The position numbers and the translations under genes were made by a program. This document shows, piece by piece, positions 1-5,034 of a stretch of 5,034 nucleotides of DNA (position 1 is its first letter; every line of letters starts with the position of its first letter). The notes under the pieces were generated by a model. It was not told where the DNA came from. It did not search any database and worked only from the letters and a program-made list of their open reading frames with translations. The stretch lies in the NCBI GenBank assembly GCA_027083715.1, contig JALWNR010000265.1:1-5034 (forward strand). Direction: 5' to 3'. Origin of the DNA: Bacteroidales bacterium. Lineage in GTDB: Bacteria; Bacteroidota; Bacteroidia; Bacteroidales; NBLH01.

Positions 1-118
1 CCATGCCGTAGCTGTTCTGGAAAAGAAAAAATTTAAGAAAGATGATATTATTGTAATCAATATTTCGGGGCGTGGCGATAAGGACTTGGCAACTTATATA
101 GATTTGCTTAATGGTTAG
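1..118 (+). CDS. trpB: Tryptophan synthase beta chain, C-terminal fragment (5' end outside window)
   Basis: The window opens inside this gene. The reading frame has its first full codon at base 2 and runs 38 codons to a TAG at 116-118. The visible tail starts HAVAVLEKKK and contains SGRGDKD, the hallmark C-terminal motif of TrpB; its serine corresponds to the one that contacts the PLP pyridine nitrogen in the enterobacterial enzyme. TrpB condenses indole, channelled from TrpA, with L-serine to give L-tryptophan in the cytoplasm. The next gene on the same strand is trpA, as expected for the end of a trp operon. The fragment is too short to judge the rest of the enzyme, but the motif plus the trpA neighbour make the call firm. 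Confidence 0.93.
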   Translation, partial: HAVAVLEKKKFKKDDIIVINISGRGDKDLATYIDLLNG

Positions 119-125
119 TCGGTTA

Positions 126-148
126 TAATAATATCTATGATATTATTA
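126..148. repeat. Perfect 10-bp inverted repeat in the trpB-trpA spacer
   Basis: The arms TAATAATATC (126-135) and GATATTATTA (139-148) are exact reverse complements around a 3-base TAT loop, 7 bases after the trpB stop. There is no run of T after either arm, and the stem has only one C-G pair, so this is not a convincing intrinsic terminator. It could be a weak mRNA hairpin that affects processing or stability between trpB and trpA, or a protein-binding palindrome. It could also be chance in AT-rich DNA. The function is unknown. Confidence 0.5.
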
Positions 149-292
149 AACTTTGATGTCTTTTATGGTTTATGAATGAAACCTATAAAATATAAAATTA
201 AATCGTTATAAAGTCTAGTGTCAAGTCAAGACTGGAATAAACTTTTATTTAGATTATTAGGTAAACTATTAATATTTTTTAACTTTAAACTG

Positions 293-1063
293 ATGAACAG
301 AATAAATCAACTTTTAGAAAGCAAAAAGCAAAATATATTATCCATCTATTTTACAGCCGGTTACCCTGAGCTGGATGATACAGAGAAAGTTATCGTTGAA
401 TTGGAAAAAGCCGGAGTGGATTTAATCGAAATTGGCATTCCGTTTTCCGACCCTTTGGCAGACGGACCCGTTATTCAACAAAGTAGTGAAAAAGCTTTGA
501 GTAATGGCATTACATTGAGCAGGATTTTTAAACAACTGAAAGATATTCGCTCAAAAGTTGATATTCCGCTAATTTTGATGGGTTATTTAAACCCGATAAT
601 GCAGTTCGGAATGGAAAATTTTTGCACGAAAGCAGCCGAAATTGGTATTGATGGTACTATTTTCCCTGATTTACCTTTGGATATTTACGAAAAAGAGTAC
701 AAATCAATGTTCAAGCAGTACGGACTGTCTGATATTTTGCTTATCACTCCGCAAACATCTGCTGAACGACTAAAAATCATTGATAAAGCTGCGGACAGCT
801 TTATTTACATGGTATCGTCAGCCTCCACAACCGGCACAAAAGGCATTAGCACTGATATTTTAAGTAGTTTTAATGATAAAATCAAACAAGCCGGAGTACA
901 AAGTCCGCGATTAATCGGCTTTGGAATTTCTGACAGACAAAGTTTTAAAAATGCTTGCCAATATGCCAACGGTGCAATTATAGGAACTGCTTTTATAAAG
1001 GCAATATCCCGCGAGGGTGATTTAAAAGAAAATATTAGTGATTTTGTAAAAAGTATTATTTAA
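293..1063 (+). CDS. trpA: Tryptophan synthase alpha chain
   Basis: TrpA cleaves indole-3-glycerol phosphate to indole and glyceraldehyde 3-phosphate and passes indole to TrpB in the cytosolic alpha2beta2 complex. From the ATG at 293 the protein is 256 residues, close to the usual family length. It is a single TIM barrel. The catalytic acids are E46 in IEIGIPFSDP and D57 in PLADGP, matching E49 and D60 of the enterobacterial enzyme. The phosphate-binding side shows SSASTTGTKG (175-184), GFGISD (209-214) and ANGAIIGTAF (226-235). The frame stays open upstream to a GTG at 218, but those 25 codons show no TrpA homology. The family N-terminus (MNRINQLL, then ILSIYFTAGYP) starts at 293, so I chose that ATG. 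No clear Shine-Dalgarno sequence precedes it. It probably shares the trpB transcript despite the 174-base spacer. No intrinsic terminator is obvious after the stop. Confidence 0.97.
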   Translation: MNRINQLLESKKQNILSIYFTAGYPELDDTEKVIVELEKAGVDLIEIGIPFSDPLADGPVIQQSSEKALSNGITLSRIFKQLKDIRSKVDIPLILMGYLNPIMQFGMENFCTKAAEIGIDGTIFPDLPLDIYEKEYKSMFKQYGLSDILLITPQTSAERLKIIDKAADSFIYMVSSASTTGTKGISTDILSSFNDKIKQAGVQSPRLIGFGISDRQSFKNACQYANGAIIGTAFIKAISREGDLKENISDFVKSII

Positions 1064-1113
1064 TACAAACATGTTAATTAAACTTTGAATATGAGCCGCA
1101 GCTTAACTTAATA

Positions 1114-2124
1114 TTACTCAAACAATTCTATATTTCCACCTGTATGAATAAAAAGAATATTTTTTGATTTATCCACTTTCCCATTGCGAAGGTAATCTAA
1201 CATGCCGGCAGCAGCTTTACCCGTATAAACATTATCCAATAAAATACCTTCCGTTTGAGCAAATTCTTCAATGGCTTCACTTCCCCATTTGGTAAAAGCA
1301 CCATATTTTTCCCCTATATAATGATCATCAACGGTTGCCGATGCAGAAGTGCTATTTATATTCGCCTCTTTAGTATTGAGTAGTTCTAATGCACTTTCCG
1401 CTAAGTTTGCCACTACTTTTTTTAATTCATCAGCAGAACGCCCTACGCTAATGCCGATTATTTCACCTTGCCAATCACTTATCATTTGACCTAGCACCAA
1501 ACCTGCCTGCGTTCCGCCCGAACCCGATGCAAGAAAGATATAATCAAATTGCAAGTTATTTTTTTCAGAATATTCCAATATTTCGGCAAAAGCACCCAAA
1601 TAGCCCATAGTACCCAAAGGTGTAGAACCGCCCAAAGGCATCCGGTAAACTTTCTTCCCTTGCTTTTTCAATTCTTGTTCCAATCTCAAAGACTGCGCTT
1701 CAACAGCATCATTTTCATGCGCATCGGTATGGTGAACCACTGCACCGAACAGTTTATCAAGATATAAATTAGCCGTTGGCTGAATGGTCGGCTTACCGCT
1801 TAAAAGCAAATGTACTTCCAAACCGTTTGCTGCACCATAGCCGGCAGTTATCCGGCAAAAATTCGACTGATTGGCTCCAACTGCCAGCAAAGTATCAGCA
1901 CCTTGCAGGATAGCATCATAAACCAAATAATCCAGTTTTCGGGTTTTGTTTCCGCCAAAGGCAAATCCGGTCATATCATCGCGCATACAATAAATATTCG
2001 TAGAATATTTATCCGACAGTTTTGCTAAACGATTAATCGGTGTAGGCAAAATTGAATGATTTAGCTTTGGAAATTTTTGTACTAATTTTTGTATCATTAG
2101 AGGTTCGATCTTATAAGTTTTCAA
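1114..2124 (-). CDS. PLP-dependent D-cysteine desulfhydrase / ACC deaminase family enzyme
   Basis: This is a 336-residue cytosolic fold-type II PLP enzyme of the family that includes DcyD (D-cysteine to pyruvate, H2S and ammonia) and 1-aminocyclopropane-1-carboxylate deaminase. The PLP lysine is K60 in FAFGGNKTRKL. The substrate/nucleophile loop is QSN (86-88), and the glycine-rich phosphate loop is ASGSGGTQAG (199-208). Two positions that separate the activities in the literature are Glu and Leu in true ACC deaminases and Ser/Thr in D-cysteine desulfhydrases. Here they are T301 (VYTGK) and T328 (IHTGG), favouring the desulfhydrase. Odd points are QSNFCR where E. coli DcyD has QSNHVR, and a short C-terminus ending soon after HTGGNIELF. 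M10 is a possible alternative start, since family homology begins near residue 12; I kept the longer frame. The gene is convergent with trpA and appears monocistronic. The exact substrate is inferred, not proven. Confidence 0.9.
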   Translation of the reverse strand: MKTYKIEPLMIQKLVQKFPKLNHSILPTPINRLAKLSDKYSTNIYCMRDDMTGFAFGGNKTRKLDYLVYDAILQGADTLLAVGANQSNFCRITAGYGAANGLEVHLLLSGKPTIQPTANLYLDKLFGAVVHHTDAHENDAVEAQSLRLEQELKKQGKKVYRMPLGGSTPLGTMGYLGAFAEILEYSEKNNLQFDYIFLASGSGGTQAGLVLGQMISDWQGEIIGISVGRSADELKKVVANLAESALELLNTKEANINSTSASATVDDHYIGEKYGAFTKWGSEAIEEFAQTEGILLDNVYTGKAAAGMLDYLRNGKVDKSKNILFIHTGGNIELFE

Positions 2125-2135
2125 TAAAGCACAAG

Positions 2136-2143
2136 CAAAATTA
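2136..2143 (-). promoter_or_regulatory. Candidate Bacteroidota -7 promoter element for the PLP enzyme gene
   Basis: Read on the minus strand this is TAATTTTG, an exact match to the Bacteroidota -7 consensus TAnnTTTG. It lies 11 bases before the ATG at 2124, which would imply a very short leader. No TTTG-type -33 element is present at the expected 19-21 base distance; that stretch is C-rich instead. Such an 8-mer occurs often by chance in AT-rich DNA, so the call is weak. Confidence 0.2.
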
Positions 2144-2298
2144 TTGAAAATATAGTTTTCCCCCTAATATTCTATGTAATATTATTGATATGAGCATATC
2201 CTCAGATATCTTTAAAACCATGGACTATTTTCTACTGCAAAACCAAACTGTGTACAATAAATCAAAAATCTTTGTAAATTCTATACCGAAAACCCGAA

Positions 2299-2345
2299 AG
2301 TAGTTTAACATCGGACTGAATCCGCCAAAGGTGGAATAGGCTACT
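2299..2345 (+). other. Potential structured RNA element upstream of the KAS III gene
   Basis: An outer 9-pair stem joins AGTAGTTTA (2299-2307) to TAGGCTACT (2337-2345). Inside it an apical 6-pair hairpin joins TCCGCC (2321-2326) to GGTGGA (2330-2335) with an AAA loop. Three of the fifteen pairs are G-U wobbles that exist only in plus-strand RNA, so the fold favours transcription toward the KAS III gene. There is no T-tract after it, so it is not a standard terminator. An alternative small hairpin, CGGA with TCCG (2312-2324), competes with the apical one. It matches no riboswitch class I recognise. It could be a 5' leader structure, a small RNA, a decayed repeat, or chance. Confidence 0.3.
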
Positions 2346-2539
2346 GGCTTATACAGACTCCGCATAGTTTTGTTTATTAAGAATATAAGTTTTGGAATTA
2401 AAGTATTTATTAAGATTAAGCTGAATAGTCGGTCAATGAATTTTGAATTTAGGCATTGTAATTTTATTAAAATATGTTTTGCTAATTTAATCTACTTAAG
2501 ATATATTAGCAGACAATTTTAAATAAAGCAAAACTATCT

Positions 2540-3616
2540 ATGAAAAAACTATATTCAGTTATTAAAGGCAGCGGAAAATACATTCCGACCATAGTCAAAA
2601 AAAATTCTGATTTTCTTAATAGTGTATTTTATGAAGTTAACGGGGAAAAACTTGAAAAAGATAATGCTGAAATAATTGAAAAATTTTATCAAATTACAGG
2701 TATTAAAGAACGACGTTATGTCAGCAAGGATTTAGTTGCATCGGATATTGGCTATTTTGCTGCAAAAGATGCTTTGGAAAGTTCTGGTATTGATAAAGAA
2801 AGTCTTGATTATATAATTGTTGCACATAATTTTGGTGATGTAAAAATTGATAACAGACAGGCTGATTTTATGCCCAGTTTAGCCGCACGTATAAAAAATA
2901 GATTAAAAATTGAAAATCCGTATTGTGTCGCTTATGATATACCGTTTGGTTGTCCGGGTTGGGTACAAGGAATGATACAAGCAGACTATTTTCTTAAATC
3001 GGGAGATGCTAAACGTGCATTAGTAATAGGTACAGAAACTTTATCGCGCATTGCCGATCCATATGACCGGGATGGAATGATTTATTCAGATGGAGCAGGG
3101 GCAACTATTTTAGAGGCTGTTGAAAGCGAAGAACCTGTTGGTATTTTAGCACACAGAACACGGAGTGATACTTTAAATCATCTGAATTTACTCTGGAACG
3201 GACCATCAAATAATCCGGCAATTGACCGTAAAGAATATTTGATAAAAATGCAAGGGCGGAAATTATATGAATATGCATTAACCAATGTTCCTCAATTAAT
3301 GAAAGACGTTCTGGACAAAGCCGGAGTGGATATTCATCAAATAAATAAAGTACTTATACATCAGGCAAATGAAAAAATGGATGAAGCAATGCTTCAACGC
3401 CTGTTTAAACTCTATAAAGTTAAAGAAATACCTGAAGATATTATGCCAATGACTATAGAAAAGTTTGGAAACAATTCAGTAGCAACTTTACCGATTATGT
3501 ATGATATGATAGAAAAAGGACAATTATCACCTCATAAATTTAATAAAGACGACTATCTGGCTTTTGCATCAGTAGGTGCAGGAATGAATATTAATGCGTT
3601 TGTGTACAAATATTAA
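2540..3616 (+). CDS. 3-oxoacyl-ACP synthase III (KAS III / FabH-like) family protein
   Basis: This 358-residue thiolase-fold condensing enzyme is predicted to join an acyl primer to a malonyl-type extender in fatty-acid or related lipid synthesis in the cytosol. The Cys-His-Asn triad is complete: C138 in FGCPGW, H274 in LIHQAN and N311 in FGNNSVA. The N-terminal half also has ITGIKERRY (52-60), DPYDRDGM (173-180) and SDGAGA (183-188), and the protein ends with a glycine-rich SVGAGMN stretch (344-350). It is about 40 residues longer than E. coli FabH (317), with extra sequence near residues 20-50 and between His and Asn. The cysteine context GCPG differs from the E. coli ACAG. This matches, from memory, a KAS III subfamily common in Flavobacteriia, so it may be a paralogue rather than the housekeeping FabH; I give no symbol. 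The ATG at 2540 fits the family N-terminus. It stands alone, divergent from the PLP enzyme and convergent with pepT. Confidence 0.93.
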   Translation: MKKLYSVIKGSGKYIPTIVKKNSDFLNSVFYEVNGEKLEKDNAEIIEKFYQITGIKERRYVSKDLVASDIGYFAAKDALESSGIDKESLDYIIVAHNFGDVKIDNRQADFMPSLAARIKNRLKIENPYCVAYDIPFGCPGWVQGMIQADYFLKSGDAKRALVIGTETLSRIADPYDRDGMIYSDGAGATILEAVESEEPVGILAHRTRSDTLNHLNLLWNGPSNNPAIDRKEYLIKMQGRKLYEYALTNVPQLMKDVLDKAGVDIHQINKVLIHQANEKMDEAMLQRLFKLYKVKEIPEDIMPMTIEKFGNNSVATLPIMYDMIEKGQLSPHKFNKDDYLAFASVGAGMNINAFVYKY

Positions 3617-3618
3617 AC

Positions 3619-3664
3619 AAAAAAAGGAACTCTTAAAAACTCAAATTGAGTGTTTAGGAGTTCC
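3619..3664 (-). terminator. Intrinsic terminator for pepT, shared hairpin with the KAS III gene
   Basis: A long hairpin spans 3626-3664. GGAACTC pairs with GAGTTCC, and the stem continues inward to ACTCA/TGAGT, giving 18 stem positions with one mismatch (A3638/G3652), one wobble and a 3-base AAT loop. On its upstream side 3619-3625 is seven A, which becomes a T-tract directly after the hairpin in minus-strand transcripts. It is therefore a good rho-independent terminator for pepT, 58 bases beyond its stop. Plus-strand transcripts from the KAS III gene, whose stop is 9 bases before the hairpin, meet the same stem but no T-run after it, so it may only stabilise or weakly end that mRNA. Confidence 0.85.
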
Positions 3665-3668
3665 CAAA

Positions 3669-3712
3669 ATAATTGGAAGCTAAGAAAAAAGAAATACCTA
3701 ACAACCAATTAT
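3669..3712. repeat. 8-bp inverted repeat between pepT and its terminator
   Basis: ATAATTGG (3669-3676) and CCAATTAT (3705-3712) are exact reverse complements separated by 28 bases that are rich in A on the plus strand. The arms lie between the pepT stop and the strong terminator hairpin, so pepT mRNA could form a second, weaker stem-loop there. The AT content and long loop make this a modest structure. I assign no function, and chance is possible. Confidence 0.35.
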
Positions 3713-3721
3713 CCTATAAAT

Positions 3722-4951
3722 TTATTTTGCCGCATAATTATCAATCAGTTTCAAAATAACTCTGACAGCTTTTTCCATTGATTGTATAGGAATGTATTCA
3801 AATTTACCATGAAAATTATGTCCGCCGGTAAAAATATTTGGTGTAGGTAATCCCATATACGACAAGCGCGAACCATCCGTACCTCCGCGAATTGCTTTGA
3901 TTTTCGGTTCAACACCAACATCTTTCATGGCTTGTTCTACTCTATCCACAATATGTTTTACAGGCTCTACCTTTTCTTTCATATTGTAGTATTGGTCTTT
4001 CAAGTCCATTTCAATAGTTTTTTCACCGTATTTATTGTTCAAAAACTCAACGGCTTTTTGCATAATTTCGTTTTTCTTACGGAATTTAGCCATATCATGG
4101 TCACGGATAATATAAAGTAATTCAGTTTCTTCTACAGTTCCGTTAAAACTCATCAGCATATAAAAACCTTCGTAACCTTCGGTATATTCAGGGCGTTCGT
4201 TTACGGGCAGCATGGCGTGGAGTTCCATAGCAATCATCATTGAGTTAATCATCTGATTTTTTGCCGTTCCGGGATGTACATTACGCCCGTGAATTTTAAT
4301 CTTTGCCATCGAAGCATTGAAATTTTCATATTCCAATTCACCTATTTCTCCACCATCCAGGGTATAAGCAAAATTTGCTCCGAATTTTTTTACGTCAAAT
4401 TTATCGGCACCACGACCAATTTCTTCATCCGGCGTAAAACCTAATTTAATCGTACCATGCGGCAAATCAGGATTTTCAACTAAATGTTCAATAGCCGTAA
4501 CAATTTCAGCAATACCGGCTTTATCATCAGCACCAAGTAAAGTGGTTCCGTCAGTAGTAATAATATCCTGACCAACATAATTCAACAATTCAGGAAAATC
4601 ATCCGGCGAAAGAACTATGTTCTTTTCTTTATTTAGGATGATATTTTTTCCATCGTAGTTTTTATGAATTTGCGGATTAACTCCTTTTCCCGAAGCATCA
4701 GGAGCTGTATCCATATGCGAAATGAAACCAATCACAGGAATTTCTCTATCAGTATTTGCAGGCAAAGTAGCCATAACATAACCGTTTTCGTCCAAACAAA
4801 CATCCTGTAAGCCTAAAGCATTCAGTTCCCTTACCAGTTCTTTGGCTAAATGTAATTGTTTTTTTGTACTCGGACAAGTATCTGAATTAGGATCGGATTG
4901 AGTATCAATCTTTGCGTACCGTATAAAACGGTCTTGTACTTTTGACATCAT
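3722..4951 (-). CDS. pepT: Peptidase T (zinc aminotripeptidase)
   Basis: PepT is a cytosolic M20-family dizinc aminopeptidase that removes the N-terminal residue of tripeptides in the last steps of peptide breakdown. The protein is 409 residues, against 408 for E. coli, so it is full length. Metal ligands inferred by alignment from memory are H79 (ISHMDTAP), D142 (LLGADDKAG), E177 next to the catalytic base E176 (TPDEEIGRG), D199 ([10 protein letters not shown]) and H381 (HNFHGKFE). D81 is the conserved Asp near H79. The dimerisation/lid domain sits around residues 210-325, with NVHPGTAKN and EGYEGFY as signatures, and [10 protein letters not shown] (355-364) matches the substrate-binding segment. 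Two ATG codons in tandem open the frame, and either could be used. No leader peptide or membrane segment is visible. It appears monocistronic, with a strong terminator downstream. An imperfect palindrome lies 29 bases upstream. Confidence 0.97.
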   Translation of the reverse strand: MMSKVQDRFIRYAKIDTQSDPNSDTCPSTKKQLHLAKELVRELNALGLQDVCLDENGYVMATLPANTDREIPVIGFISHMDTAPDASGKGVNPQIHKNYDGKNIILNKEKNIVLSPDDFPELLNYVGQDIITTDGTTLLGADDKAGIAEIVTAIEHLVENPDLPHGTIKLGFTPDEEIGRGADKFDVKKFGANFAYTLDGGEIGELEYENFNASMAKIKIHGRNVHPGTAKNQMINSMMIAMELHAMLPVNERPEYTEGYEGFYMLMSFNGTVEETELLYIIRDHDMAKFRKKNEIMQKAVEFLNNKYGEKTIEMDLKDQYYNMKEKVEPVKHIVDRVEQAMKDVGVEPKIKAIRGGTDGSRLSYMGLPTPNIFTGGHNFHGKFEYIPIQSMEKAVRVILKLIDNYAAK

Positions 4952-4980
4952 ATCGAATGAATTATAAGTTTAATATTAAA

Positions 4981-4995
4981 GTGATAAATTTTCAC
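4981..4995. promoter_or_regulatory. Imperfect palindrome upstream of pepT, possible operator
   Basis: GTGATAAATTTTCAC is a 15-base dyad with outer arms GTGA/TCAC and one mismatched pair inside, located 29 bases before the pepT start. It resembles a Crp/Fnr-type half-site pair, but the spacer is 7 rather than the usual 6 bases. In Salmonella pepT is known to be anaerobically induced through FNR, which makes the position suggestive, but nothing here shows that this organism uses the same control. Chance is possible in AT-rich DNA. Confidence 0.2.
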
Positions 4996-5034
4996 GGGTA
5001 AAATTAAAAAAAATGTATAGAATAAAGGATGTTT

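Larger units (their letters stand above)
2125..2539. other. 415-base non-coding region between divergent genes
   Basis: This stretch separates the divergently transcribed PLP enzyme and KAS III genes, so it should contain both promoters. I see no recognisable protein, tRNA, known riboswitch or mobile-element end. It contains a candidate -7 box on the minus strand at 2136-2143, a foldable element at 2299-2345, and two short plus-strand reading frames (2190-2303, 37 codons; 2436-2522, 28 codons) that look like chance. Two near-matches to the -7 consensus on the plus strand (TAAGTTTTG at 2386-2394 and TATGTTTTG at 2473-2481) each have three rather than two spacer bases and no well-placed -33 partner. 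The KAS III leader just before 2540 is A-rich without a Shine-Dalgarno sequence. Confidence 0.7.

Noticed and set aside
218..292. N-terminal extension of trpA from a GTG start
   Set aside because: The 25 extra codons carry no TrpA homology and have AT-rich spacer composition. The family N-terminus begins exactly at the ATG at 293.
1064..1113. Terminator between the convergent trpA and PLP enzyme genes
   Set aside because: Only tiny or widely spaced inverted repeats (for example GTTAA/TTAAC, AGC/GCT) are present, with no GC-rich stem plus T-tract on either strand.
1549..2028. Two plus-strand open frames of 72 codons (1549-1767 and 1810-2028)
   Set aside because: Both lie entirely antisense to the well-supported PLP enzyme gene, match no family I recognise, and fit the pattern of shadow frames.
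2321..2335. TCCGCC-AAA-GGTGGA hairpin as an intrinsic terminator
   Set aside because: Neither strand has a T-run after the stem, and no gene ends nearby.
2436..2522. 28-codon frame ending 17 bases before the KAS III start
   Set aside because: It is very short and rich in AT-type codons, with no ribosome-binding signal or recognisable sequence; chance is the simplest explanation.
410..3332. Repeated stretch GCCGGAGTGGAT in trpA (near 411) and the KAS III gene (near 3320)
   Set aside because: Both copies encode AGVD in the same frame, preceded by Lys. This is shared codon use in a common peptide, not a DNA repeat.
3932..4120. Plus-strand open frame of 62 codons inside pepT
   Set aside because: It is antisense to a conserved part of pepT, and its hydrophobic, Phe-rich composition is what the reverse strand of Lys/Glu-rich codons produces.

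Overview
This is an ordinary-looking chromosomal segment of an AT-rich bacterium, most likely a member of the Bacteroidota (Flavobacteriia- or Bacteroidales-like). Three things point there: protein sequences close to what I remember of that phylum's TrpA, KAS III-family and peptidase T proteins, start codons without a convincing Shine-Dalgarno sequence, and A-rich leaders. I cannot place it more precisely by eye.

Layout. Positions 1-118 hold the last 38 codons of trpB (tryptophan synthase beta). After an unusually long 174-base gap, which contains a perfect AT-only inverted repeat apart from its central C/G pair, comes trpA (293-1063, +). This is the distal end of a trp operon. Facing it, only 50 bases away, is a PLP-dependent enzyme of the D-cysteine desulfhydrase / ACC deaminase family (1114-2124, -). 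Its specificity residues favour D-cysteine desulfhydrase. A 415-base non-coding stretch (2125-2539) separates it from a divergent KAS III-type 3-oxoacyl-ACP synthase (2540-3616, +). That stretch carries one foldable element that pairs better as plus-strand RNA. The KAS III gene converges on pepT (3722-4951, -), a full-length zinc tripeptidase. Between the two lies a strong 18-position hairpin that has a T-tract only in the pepT direction.

How the genes relate. TrpB and TrpA together make the alpha2beta2 tryptophan synthase. The other three genes (D-amino-acid/sulfur metabolism, fatty-acid chain initiation, peptide turnover) look like independent single-gene transcription units with no shared pathway. 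I see no tRNA, rRNA, CRISPR array, insertion sequence or phage gene, and no convincing new multi-gene system. The most useful second looks are the substrate call of the PLP enzyme, the non-canonical CoA-binding region of the KAS III protein, the structured element at 2299-2345, and the odd trpB-trpA spacer.
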